Shown in pieces: positions 1 to 5,509 of a stretch of DNA of 5,509 bases. How positions within the stretch are numbered: the stretch's first letter is position 1; each line of letters starts with the position of its first letter. This DNA is from a bacterium CG2_30_54_10. GTDB taxonomy: Bacteria; Muiribacteriota; Ozemobacteria; Ozemobacterales; Ozemobacteraceae. Made by a program: the position numbers and the translations under genes. The stretch is from contig MNYA01000244.1 of the NCBI GenBank assembly GCA_001872985.1, positions 1-5,509 of the forward strand, read 5' to 3'. Under the pieces are notes generated by a model. The model did no database searches. It saw only the letters and a list, made by a program, of their open reading frames with translations, and was not told the DNA's origin.

Positions 1-300
1 CAAGAACGTTGCCGCAACCTCTCTCAACCGCTTCACATCGAGCCTGTAATCAACTCGATTCAGGGCTTCTTACGCCGATTACGGCTGCGAGACGGCTTGT
101 CGGGACCCCTAGCGTGGAAACATCGATGGGGCGCTGGCTTTGCTGGCTGCATCGTGGTATGCATGCACCGAAGCGGGGGTTTCAGACAAAGTTTACGACA
201 ATTCGCACCGGAATAGAGCCGACCGGACAACCGAATCCCGCATCAGAAACGGACTGAAATAAAAAATGTGCCGTGGTTAGCGACACATTGAAAGGGAGTT
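1..300. other. Left-edge region with no identifiable gene
   Basis: No product is recognised here. Frame +1 is open from the window edge to a TAG at 214-216, about 71 codons with no obvious start. Frame +3 is open from the edge to a TGA at 255-257. One of them could be the 3' end of a gene entering from the left. Neither translation shows a motif I know, and both are rich in Arg, Gly, Ser and Pro, as out-of-frame translations of GC-rich DNA often are. An imperfect inverted repeat, AATGTG (265-270) with CACATT (284-289), lies just after the second stop. It has no following T-run, so it is not a convincing terminator. No tRNA or rRNA features were seen. Confidence 0.3.
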
Positions 301-312
301 AGGGATTTGGTT

Positions 313-367
313 GTTGAAGTTGAACTTAACCTGAACTTCAACTTAACCTTCGACAGAATACGTTAAG
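313..367. repeat. Overlapping inverted and direct repeats in the HTH gene leader
   Basis: GTTGAAGTT (313-321) and AACTTCAAC (334-342) form a perfect 9-base inverted repeat around a 12-base spacer. The decamer AACTTAACCT occurs twice, at 323-332 and 340-349, a 17-base period. The core CTTAAC in both copies (325-330 and 342-347) is also the reverse complement of GTTAAG at 362-367. The arms overlap, so the possible hairpins compete with each other. A run of seven T follows at 378-384. The block lies 125-180 bases before the start of the small DNA-binding protein gene. It could be an operator for that protein or a folded leader; the sequence alone does not decide. Confidence 0.55.
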
Positions 368-382
368 GGGATTAGCCTTTTT

Positions 383-412
383 TTGAATTATTATTTTGTC
401 AAACTGTTTATT
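383..412 (+). promoter_or_regulatory. Possible promoter for the HTH gene
   Basis: TTGAAT (383-388) and TTTATT (407-412) are separated by 18 bases, and each matches the sigma-70 consensus at four of six positions. The surrounding DNA is clearly more AT-rich than the rest of the window. A better -35-like TTGTCA at 396-401 has no good -10 partner at normal spacing. This is a weak call resting on composition and position about 80 bases before the ribosome binding site. Confidence 0.22.
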
Positions 413-477
413 GGAAATGCTCAATAACACCGCTCATCATGACGATATGAGAAACTACCAACGCACAAGCCCCCAGC

Positions 478-484
478 GGGAGGT
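478..484 (+). promoter_or_regulatory. Ribosome binding site fixing the HTH gene start
   Basis: GGGAGGT sits seven bases before the ATG at 492. It decides the start: the frame stays open back to a TTG at 396, but that codon has no Shine-Dalgarno sequence before it, and the family fold begins only after 492. Confidence 0.75.
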
Positions 485-491
485 CCACACG

Positions 492-716
492 ATGAAAACG
501 GAAAACCTGATGACGATCCCAGAGCTGATGGAGTTCCTGAAGGTCAAACGCAACACGATCTATAACTTGCGCAAGCTAGGATTGCCGACAGTAAAGATCG
601 GACGGTCGGTTCGTTTCAAGGCAGACAGCATTTTGGAATGGCTGAACGAGATGGAACATCGCAACCCGGAGTCAGTGAGCCCCGTCCTGAAAATGGAAAG
701 TTCACATCTGCTCTGA
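492..716 (+). CDS. Small excisionase/MerR-like helix-turn-helix DNA-binding protein
   Basis: This is a 74-residue protein of the excisionase-type winged HTH group (HTH_17 / TIGR01764-like). Such proteins bind DNA, and relatives serve as excisionases, transcriptional switches or recombination directionality factors. Residues 7-28 read as the HTH, with the usual 'MTIPELMEFLKVKRNTIYNL' pattern. Residues 33-43 (TVKIGRSVRFK) form the wing, and 44-53 the closing helix ending in EWLNE. The tail 54-74 matches nothing I know. The length is normal for the family. The ATG was chosen because GGGAGGT lies seven bases upstream; a 32-residue N-terminal extension from TTG 396 lacks such a site. The gene stands alone: no integrase or phage gene lies beside it, and the next gene converges on it. 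Repeats in its leader are possible autoregulatory sites. The family call is confident; the target is unknown. Confidence 0.85.
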   Translation: MKTENLMTIPELMEFLKVKRNTIYNLRKLGLPTVKIGRSVRFKADSILEWLNEMEHRNPESVSPVLKMESSHLL

Positions 717-845
717 TTCGGCAAGGAGACAGTGCCTCAAACGATGGGACCGGGCAGTGAATTCTTCGGTTTGTTGCTTTTCTCAATGTTTTCCGGGGTC
801 GGCCTGTCCAGAACCTTCTTCTCGCTTATCGAGTCGCTGGCCGAA

Positions 846-892
846 GCCCCTGCGCAAAAGGGGCCTCGACCGCGGCGGTCGGGTGGTTGAGG
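846..892. other. Two adjacent GC-rich hairpins between convergent genes
   Basis: GCCCCT (846-851) pairs with AGGGGC (859-864) across a 7-base loop. Directly after it, CGACCG (867-872) pairs with CGGTCG (876-881) across CGG. An alternative outer stem pairs CCTCGACC (864-871) with GGTTGAGG (885-892), with one G-T wobble. They lie between the 3' ends of the HTH gene and the transglycosylase gene, where transcription from both sides should end. Neither strand has a T-run after the stems, so they are not canonical intrinsic terminators. The rest of 717-926 holds nothing I can identify. Confidence 0.4.
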
Positions 893-926
893 TAGATCGG
901 CCATTATTCCGCTGGTGTCTTATTGT

Positions 927-2996
927 CTATTGTTTCCCGTAGAACCTGCGGTAGTTCCACCAGCTTCCCATGACCTTCTTGTAATAATCTCTTGTTTCCG
1001 GCAAGGGAACCCGATCCAGCCGCTCAAGCACGGGAAGACCCGAGAAAGGCCCCTTCTCCACCTTCCGCTGAATGTTTCCCTGGCCGCCGTTGTATGAAGC
1101 GGCCGCCAGGAAAAGGTCGCCGTTAAACAGATCGCGCAGATAGGCAAGATACCAGCTTCCGAACATGATGTTGCGATCGGTGTTCCAAAGAGAGTCTTTC
1201 CGGAATGGGCCTTTGATGCCAAGCTTTTCGGCAATCCATTTTCCGGTCGAAGGCAGGATCTGCATCAAGCCGTGGGCATTGCTCCGCGAAAGGATTGTAG
1301 GGCTAAAGTGGCTCTCCTCACGCATGATGGACAAAATCCAGTATGGATCGATGCCATATTTTTTCGCTTCGGATTGTACTTTCGGCCAGTATGGCCGCGG
1401 GTAAAGGGCTTGCCAGGCCCATGATGGAAGCTTGCCCGATGAGTTTCCCGACTCCAGGGTTGCTTTCAGAAGGCGCTCCCCCAAAGCGGTTACGAGGAAT
1501 TCATCGGAAACCGAGGCGGCGGCTTCCCAGGCAGCCCGGTAATTTGCAATCTCAGCCGGGCTCTTGTCGAGCAAAGAAAAGATTTCGTCCTTGGCGAACT
1601 TGGAGAATGGGCTTTTTAAGAGAACCCGCCAAACTGGAATCCGCTTCTTCAAGCTCGCCGAAACAGCGTTCCCTTTGCTTCCCGATACAGGCAGAGGTTT
1701 GGTGCGCCCGCTGGGATCCAGCCAATACAGGAAAAAAGAATGAGGGTAGAGGCGCTCCAGGATCTGTAGAACATCGCTGCCATCCTTAGTTTTCAGACCA
1801 AGGCAAATGGTCGCGTAGCCCAAAGCATCGTCGGCGCGGTAATTTCCAGGGAAGGTTCGCGCCATAAGCATGAGGAAAGGAACCGCCCTGGTTGTCTGCC
1901 CCGCATCGTAGCGTTTGAGACCCATTTCATACAGATGCGCCGGAAGAAGTGAAATTTCCTTGCTCTCGCTGCACAGTAGTTCTGCAGCCTTAACGCTGTC
2001 CTGATCGATGCCGGCTTCGAAAGCGGAACGCATCAACCTGTATCGGGCAGCCACGACATCCACCGGGCTCTGGTTGTAAATCAGAGCGAACCGGAACTCA
2101 GCCACCGCGAGCGAATGCCGTTGCGCGAAATGCAAGACGTCACCCTTTATCTGGTGCGCAAGCGCGCTCAAGCCCGGATCGATTCCGCGCATCGAAAGAA
2201 GGCGGTCGAGAACCCCGAGCGCGACAGCCTCCTGCTTCCTCTGGCGAAGAGATTCAGCCTGAACCAGCATGGAAACCGCCGGCCCATCCTGCCCAAGGAA
2301 CGGCGCAATAGCGGGGGCCACACGTTCGGAGATTTCACCCAGGCCCTCGCGGCAAGCCCGCAAGAAAATCTCGAGCCACTCATTCCGTGAAAATCTGAAG
2401 CCTCTCGCTTCATCAAGGAGTTTTTTCAATACCGCCCTCGAATCATCTGCCTCCTGGTAGAAATAACTGTTTGAGCGATATTGGCGTAGCGAATCGAGAA
2501 GGAACTTTCCGCGGTCGGGAGTTCCCGCGGGAAACAGGTCAGCCAGTGCCTCCACCGCCCGGCCGCGCTGGTAGGCCGTCGGGAGGGCAACGGCAATGGG
2601 ATACAATTTGGACATCGCACCGAAACCCTCTAGCCGGGCTGCCAAAAGAATGTATGGAAACCGCGCCGAGGTCGACAGCCAGGCGTTCGGAAAAACCTGG
2701 AACAACCGGCGATAGACAGGCAGGGCCTCCTGCTCCTTCCCTGATCGTCGCAAGCTCTCAGCTAAGAGATACAACCGGAGGTCTTCGAGCATCCCGGAGG
2801 CCGGAATTCTCTGAAGAATCGCGGAAAGCTCTACATAGCGGTTTTTCTCCCACAACGCTGACAGTTGGTTAAGCCTTCCCTCCATGGGTTGCGCTGCGAT
2901 CCGTGTGGCGCCCGCCGCCACAAACATCAGCATCAGCATCAACCTCAGCACAAGCGCCGAACGAAGCGTAATTCGAGCGGAATCAGAATTTCTCAT
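927..2996 (-). CDS. Exported soluble lytic transglycosylase, Slt70-like (GH23)
   Basis: This 689-residue murein hydrolase should cleave the MurNAc-GlcNAc bond of peptidoglycan non-hydrolytically, leaving 1,6-anhydro-MurNAc ends, in the periplasm. Residues 1-35 form a signal peptide: basic start, Leu/Met-rich core at about 14-30, likely cleavage after IAA (35). No lipobox Cys is visible. Residues about 40-530 are a long alpha-helical region with TPR-like pairs (for example about 74-106 and 354-400), as in the ring-forming part of Slt70. LYPRPYW at 531-537 leads into the SLT domain, which runs to the C terminus. The catalytic Glu is E561 in 'REESHF', followed by GLMQILPST (576-584) and ASYNGG (633-638), all standard GH23 landmarks. 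The length is close to E. coli Slt70. The ATG at 2996 is preferred to the adjacent TTG at 2999 because GGAGGG lies six bases before it. The gene converges on the HTH gene and diverges from the EF-G gene. Confidence 0.93.
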   Translation of the reverse strand: MRNSDSARITLRSALVLRLMLMLMFVAAGATRIAAQPMEGRLNQLSALWEKNRYVELSAILQRIPASGMLEDLRLYLLAESLRRSGKEQEALPVYRRLFQVFPNAWLSTSARFPYILLAARLEGFGAMSKLYPIAVALPTAYQRGRAVEALADLFPAGTPDRGKFLLDSLRQYRSNSYFYQEADDSRAVLKKLLDEARGFRFSRNEWLEIFLRACREGLGEISERVAPAIAPFLGQDGPAVSMLVQAESLRQRKQEAVALGVLDRLLSMRGIDPGLSALAHQIKGDVLHFAQRHSLAVAEFRFALIYNQSPVDVVAARYRLMRSAFEAGIDQDSVKAAELLCSESKEISLLPAHLYEMGLKRYDAGQTTRAVPFLMLMARTFPGNYRADDALGYATICLGLKTKDGSDVLQILERLYPHSFFLYWLDPSGRTKPLPVSGSKGNAVSASLKKRIPVWRVLLKSPFSKFAKDEIFSLLDKSPAEIANYRAAWEAAASVSDEFLVTALGERLLKATLESGNSSGKLPSWAWQALYPRPYWPKVQSEAKKYGIDPYWILSIMREESHFSPTILSRSNAHGLMQILPSTGKWIAEKLGIKGPFRKDSLWNTDRNIMFGSWYLAYLRDLFNGDLFLAAASYNGGQGNIQRKVEKGPFSGLPVLERLDRVPLPETRDYYKKVMGSWWNYRRFYGKQ
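2925..2941 (-). repeat. Hexanucleotide tandem repeat in the signal-peptide codons
   Basis: CATCAG occurs at 2925-2930 and 2931-2936, followed by CATCA, giving nearly three units on the plus strand. On the coding strand it is CTG-ATG repeated and encodes the Leu-Met run in the hydrophobic core of the transglycosylase signal peptide. The unit is in frame, so gain or loss of a copy would lengthen or shorten that core by two residues. Confidence 0.6.
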
Positions 2997-3002
2997 CAAC
3001 GA

Positions 3003-3008
3003 CCCTCC
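3003..3008 (-). promoter_or_regulatory. Ribosome binding site of the lytic transglycosylase gene
   Basis: On the minus strand this reads GGAGGG, six bases before the ATG at 2996. The in-frame TTG directly upstream (2999-2997) would be only three bases away, too close for normal initiation, so the ATG is the better start. Confidence 0.7.
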
Positions 3009-3194
3009 AGAGTTTGTTCGAGAGGTTGTACCGCAAACGGGTCACCAATGCAAGCACCCGTCTTTCGCTTCAATGCAAACGGGGATAGCATCTTCTCAAT
3101 GGAGATGAGACCTTCCATCGCTTGCCCCGGGGCCTATGTTCTCGTTCTGACTTCTGAGCTCCGGCCTTTGCCACCGGTGCAGTCACGGTAATAA

Positions 3195-3223
3195 TTGCAT
3201 TCCAACGAATTTTCCTGTATATG
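3195..3223 (+). promoter_or_regulatory. Possible promoter for the EF-G-like gene
   Basis: TTGCAT (3195-3200) and TATATG (3218-3223) are spaced by 17 bases and lie in the AT-rich part of the divergent intergenic region, about 55 bases before the start codon. The match to the sigma-70 consensus is partial at both hexamers. The remainder of 2997-3278 contains short direct repeats (CAATGCAA at 3046 and 3071; GCAAACGGG at 3033 and 3075) and a GCCCCGGGGC palindrome at 3124-3133. No function can be assigned to these. Confidence 0.3.
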
Positions 3224-3266
3224 TACCGTTTTGTAGACAATCGATACTATTCGGCTGATATTGCAT

Positions 3267-3272
3267 GAGGAG
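3267..3272 (+). promoter_or_regulatory. Ribosome binding site of the EF-G-like gene
   Basis: GAGGAG lies six bases before the ATG at 3279. An in-frame TTG at 3261 overlaps the approach to this site and has no Shine-Dalgarno sequence of its own, so it is not taken as the start. Confidence 0.75.
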
Positions 3273-3278
3273 AAAACC

Positions 3279-5366
3279 ATGAAACTCTATACCCCAGACA
3301 AAATCCGGAACATCGGATTGGTGTCGCATGGCGGCGCCGGAAAAACCACTCTGGCCGAGGCAATGTTGTTCCACACTGGCGCCAACACCAGAATTGGCAA
3401 GGTTGACGATGGAACATCCGTGCTGAACTACGATCCCGAAGAGATCAAGCGGAAGGCCACTGTCGGGACCTCGCTTGCCGCACTTGAGTGGAAGGATCAC
3501 AAGATCAACCTCCTTGACACACCCGGGTTCGACGATTTTATCGGAGAGGTCTGGAAGGTCATTCTAGCCATTGATACGGCCGTGGTTTTGATCAATGCCG
3601 CCTCCGGAATCGAAGTTGGAACCGAAAAAAACTGGAAGATCCTGAACGCCCACAATGTTCCGCGGGTCATTTTTCTCAGCAAGCTCGACAAGGAAAATCT
3701 AAACCCCAAGAAGATTCTGGAAGACCTTGCCAACTTCGACCGAAAGATCGTTCCGCTGCAGATCCCCTGGGGAACCGGGGCCAACCTCAGAGGCATCGTT
3801 GACCTGATCGAGATGAAGGCATTCGCTTATACCGATGAGACAGGCAAAAAGGTCGAAGAGAAGGAGATTCCTCCCGAATTGAAAGAAATGGCCGCAAAGC
3901 TTCATGAACAGATGAAAGAGTCCATCGTTGAATGCGACGACGACCTGATGACCAAGTTCCTTGATGGTAAAACGGTTTCAACTGAGGAACTAAAAGGCGC
4001 CCTGAAAAAGGGTCTGGCCGCAAATGCAATAAAACCGTTGTTGTGCGGTATGTCTCTCAAGAGCCTCGGGACCGACCGCCTTCTCGATTTCATCATCGGA
4101 TGCGTTCCATCGCCTATCGAGCGCGGAGCCATCGAATGCTACGAGCCCGACAAACCCGAAACCAAAATCAAGGTCGCGCCCAAGGTCGATGGGCCGACAA
4201 TGGCCTTTATTTTCAAGAAAATCAACGAACAGGCCGGCGACATGATTTTCGTTCGGGCGGCGAGCGGGAAGCTCGTCTCCGGAACCGAAATGCTCAACCC
4301 CAATCGCGACCAGACCGAGCGCATCGGAAACATCACCACGCTTCGAGGAAAGACGAAACTCGACCTCGAAGGCCTTGTCGCCGGCGACATCGGTGTGATT
4401 GTCAAACCTAAATACTCCCAACGTGGCGACACCCTCTGTGAAAAGGGCAGGGCCATGATTTTCGCGGTTCCCGAACTCCCTGCTCCCAAGCTCACCTACG
4501 CGGTCAACCCCCGCACCAAACAAGACCAGGAAAAAATGGGCACCGGCCTTCAGATGCTTTGCGCTGATGACGGTGTACTACGCTACGATTTCGACCCGGA
4601 ACTCGGCCAGGGTCTTATTTCCGGCCTCGGTGACACCCACATTGATGTCGCCATCTCGAAATTGAAATCCCGCTGGAATGTCGACGTTGACATCGCCAAA
4701 CCCCGGATACCCTACCGCGAAACCATCAAAGGAAAATCTCGCGTCCAAGGCAAACACAAAAAGCAGTCCGGCGGTCGCGGCCAGTATGGCGATGTCTGGA
4801 TCGCCTTCGAGCCCCTTCCCGGCGGTGATTTCGAGTTCGTCGATGCTATCGTCGGAGGCGTTGTTCCCAAAAACTTCATCCCCGCCGTTGAAAAAGGCCT
4901 GCAGGAGGCCCGCAAACATGGTGTCATCGCAGGATTCCAAACTATCGGATTCAGGGCGAGCCTTGACTTCGGATCCTATCACGATGTCGATTCTTCCGAA
5001 ATTGCGTTCAAACTAGCTGCCACCCAGGCTTTCAAAAAGGGCATCCCCGAAGCGAGGCCGGTACTGCTCGAACCGATCTTCGAGGTCCGCGTAATTGTTC
5101 CCGACTCCTTCATGGGAACGGTCATTGGCGATCTTAACTCCAGACGCGGGCGCATCCTTGGAATGGAGCCGACCGGCGACGGACAAGCCGTCAAAGCGAA
5201 CGTTCCGCTGGCCGAAATGTACAAGTATTCGACCGACTTGAAGTCAATGACCCAATCACGGGCCGATTTCACGATGAAATTCGACCATTACGAGGAAGTT
5301 CCCGGCAATGTCACCGAAAGCATCGTCAAGGAATACGGTCGCAAAGAGTCAGGTGAGGAGGAGTAG
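3279..5366 (+). CDS. Elongation factor G-like translational GTPase, second-copy (EFG II-like) type
   Basis: This 695-residue protein has the five-domain EF-G layout and should act on the ribosome in the cytoplasm. The G domain shows a P-loop at 16-24 (SHGGAGKTT). T61 sits at the switch I Thr position, but RKATV stands where RGITI is usual. Switch II is DTPGF (80-84) instead of DTPGH, the guanine-contact motif is SKLD (134-137) instead of NKMD, and G5 is CGMS (256-259) instead of CGSA. Domain II follows (about 305-400), then domain III. Domain IV carries HKKQSGGRGQYG (493-504) and the decoding-site tip GSYHDVDSS (565-573), where H568 matches E. coli His583. Domain V has GDLNSRRG. The length is normal. 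The gene appears to be alone, without rpsL, rpsG or tuf, which fits an accessory copy. The altered G motifs resemble EFG II paralogues rather than housekeeping FusA or TetM-type protection proteins, whose domain IV tips differ. The EF-G family call is secure; the subfamily is inference. Confidence 0.93.
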   Translation: MKLYTPDKIRNIGLVSHGGAGKTTLAEAMLFHTGANTRIGKVDDGTSVLNYDPEEIKRKATVGTSLAALEWKDHKINLLDTPGFDDFIGEVWKVILAIDTAVVLINAASGIEVGTEKNWKILNAHNVPRVIFLSKLDKENLNPKKILEDLANFDRKIVPLQIPWGTGANLRGIVDLIEMKAFAYTDETGKKVEEKEIPPELKEMAAKLHEQMKESIVECDDDLMTKFLDGKTVSTEELKGALKKGLAANAIKPLLCGMSLKSLGTDRLLDFIIGCVPSPIERGAIECYEPDKPETKIKVAPKVDGPTMAFIFKKINEQAGDMIFVRAASGKLVSGTEMLNPNRDQTERIGNITTLRGKTKLDLEGLVAGDIGVIVKPKYSQRGDTLCEKGRAMIFAVPELPAPKLTYAVNPRTKQDQEKMGTGLQMLCADDGVLRYDFDPELGQGLISGLGDTHIDVAISKLKSRWNVDVDIAKPRIPYRETIKGKSRVQGKHKKQSGGRGQYGDVWIAFEPLPGGDFEFVDAIVGGVVPKNFIPAVEKGLQEARKHGVIAGFQTIGFRASLDFGSYHDVDSSEIAFKLAATQAFKKGIPEARPVLLEPIFEVRVIVPDSFMGTVIGDLNSRRGRILGMEPTGDGQAVKANVPLAEMYKYSTDLKSMTQSRADFTMKFDHYEEVPGNVTESIVKEYGRKESGEEE

Positions 5367-5404
5367 ATCGCATCATTGTTTGAAGATCTGCTCCGCCAAG
5401 AACA

Positions 5405-5412
5405 GCCTCGCG
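5405..5412. repeat. Upstream copy of GCCTCGCG
   Basis: The octamer GCCTCGCG at 5405-5412 recurs at 5453-5460 as the left arm of a hairpin. Both copies can pair with CGCGAGGC at 5470-5477, so two mutually exclusive folds are possible, the longer one enclosing the terminator hairpin. Confidence 0.45.
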
Positions 5413-5425
5413 TATGTAACTTCTC

Positions 5426-5451
5426 AAAAAAGGGGGGCACGCGCCCCCCTT
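5426..5451 (-). terminator. Intrinsic terminator, best oriented for a minus-strand gene
   Basis: AGGGGGGC (5431-5438) and GCCCCCCT (5443-5450) form a perfect 8-base stem with loop ACGC; A5430 with T5451 adds a ninth pair. On the minus strand the stem is followed by six T (5431-5426), a classic rho-independent terminator. On the plus strand only two T follow, so it may stop EF-G transcription less well. The orientation implies a minus-strand gene to the right of the window, convergent with the EF-G gene. Confidence 0.7.
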
Positions 5452-5452
5452 C

Positions 5453-5477
5453 GCCTCGCGAAGTGAATTCGCGAGGC
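5453..5477. other. Perfect 10-base hairpin after the terminator
   Basis: GCCTCGCGAA (5453-5462) and TTCGCGAGGC (5468-5477) pair perfectly around a five-base loop. No T-run follows on either strand. It starts one base after the terminator stem, so it could help the upstream hairpin block plus-strand transcription, protect the 3' end of the EF-G mRNA, or be a dispersed palindromic element. Confidence 0.5.
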
Positions 5478-5492
5478 TCATCCCCCGCGGTC

Positions 5493-5507
5493 GGGCGCTT
5501 TGCGCCC
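5493..5507. other. GC-rich hairpin at the right edge
   Basis: GGGCGC (5493-5498) pairs with GCGCCC (5502-5507) across TTT. This is the third hairpin in about 80 bases. It reaches the window edge, so whether a T-run or further repeats follow cannot be seen. Confidence 0.4.
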
Positions 5508-5509
5508 TC

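Noticed and set aside
396..491. N-terminal extension of the HTH protein from TTG at 396
   Set aside because: There is no Shine-Dalgarno sequence before the TTG, the added residues look non-protein-like, and GGGAGGT is well placed for the ATG at 492.
757..942. Plus-strand open frame of 61 codons after the HTH gene
   Set aside because: It has no Shine-Dalgarno site, runs through the GC-rich hairpins and overlaps the transglycosylase 3' end; the translation is low-complexity and unrecognised.
1343..1789. Plus-strand open frame of 148 codons opposite the transglycosylase
   Set aside because: It is a shadow of the SLT gene, covering the conserved catalytic domain on the other strand; no ribosome binding site or recognisable domain.
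2997..2999. TTG start of the lytic transglycosylase one codon upstream
   Set aside because: It is only three bases from GGAGGG, while the adjacent ATG has six-base spacing.
3124..3133. GCCCCGGGGC palindrome in the divergent intergenic region as an operator
   Set aside because: It is a single 10-base self-complementary G/C run with no second copy or matching motif nearby; too little to call a site.
3265..3282. Five-codon ORF (MRRKP) overlapping the EF-G start as ATGA, a possible translational-coupling leader
   Set aside because: Its codons are the Shine-Dalgarno sequence of the EF-G gene itself, and it has no ribosome binding site of its own; coincidence is the simpler reading.
3990..4523. 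Long minus-strand open frame (177 codons) inside the EF-G gene
   Set aside because: It is antisense to a fully conserved EF-G coding region and shows no family features; GC-rich codon bias on the other strand explains it.
3279..5366. Tetracycline ribosomal protection protein (TetM/TetO type)
   Set aside because: Domain IV carries the EF-G signatures HKKQSGGRGQYG and GSYHDVDSS; protection proteins have a different domain IV tip and C terminus.

Overview
The window looks like an ordinary bacterial chromosome segment of moderate to fairly high GC. It carries three well-supported protein genes with strong Shine-Dalgarno sites. An exported Slt70-type lytic transglycosylase points to a bacterium with a peptidoglycan wall, most naturally a diderm (Gram-negative) one. 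The EF-G belongs to the divergent second-copy type rather than the str-operon type. Nothing in the sequence fixes the phylum; an undersampled lineage is possible, but that is inference.

Layout from left to right. Positions 1-300 hold no gene I can recognise, although two forward frames are open from the left edge. Positions 301-410 are AT-rich and carry overlapping direct and inverted repeats. They form the leader of a small excisionase/MerR-like DNA-binding protein gene (492-716, +). A 210-base gap with two GC-rich hairpins separates it from the convergent lytic transglycosylase gene (927-2996, -). A divergent intergenic region of 282 bases then leads to an EF-G-like GTPase gene (3279-5366, +). 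The right edge (5405-5509) is packed with perfect hairpins. One of these is a good intrinsic terminator for a minus-strand gene that must lie beyond the window.

The three genes do not form an operon: the first two converge and the last two diverge. I see no functional link between them. The murein hydrolase acts in the envelope and the EF-G paralogue acts on the ribosome. The small HTH protein has no integrase, relaxase or toxin partner within the window.

I did not find a convincing new multi-gene system. The points most worth a second look are the altered GTPase motifs of the EF-G paralogue, which keeps an intact ribosome-contacting domain IV; the repeat-rich leader in front of the orphan HTH gene; and the nested hairpins after the EF-G gene.
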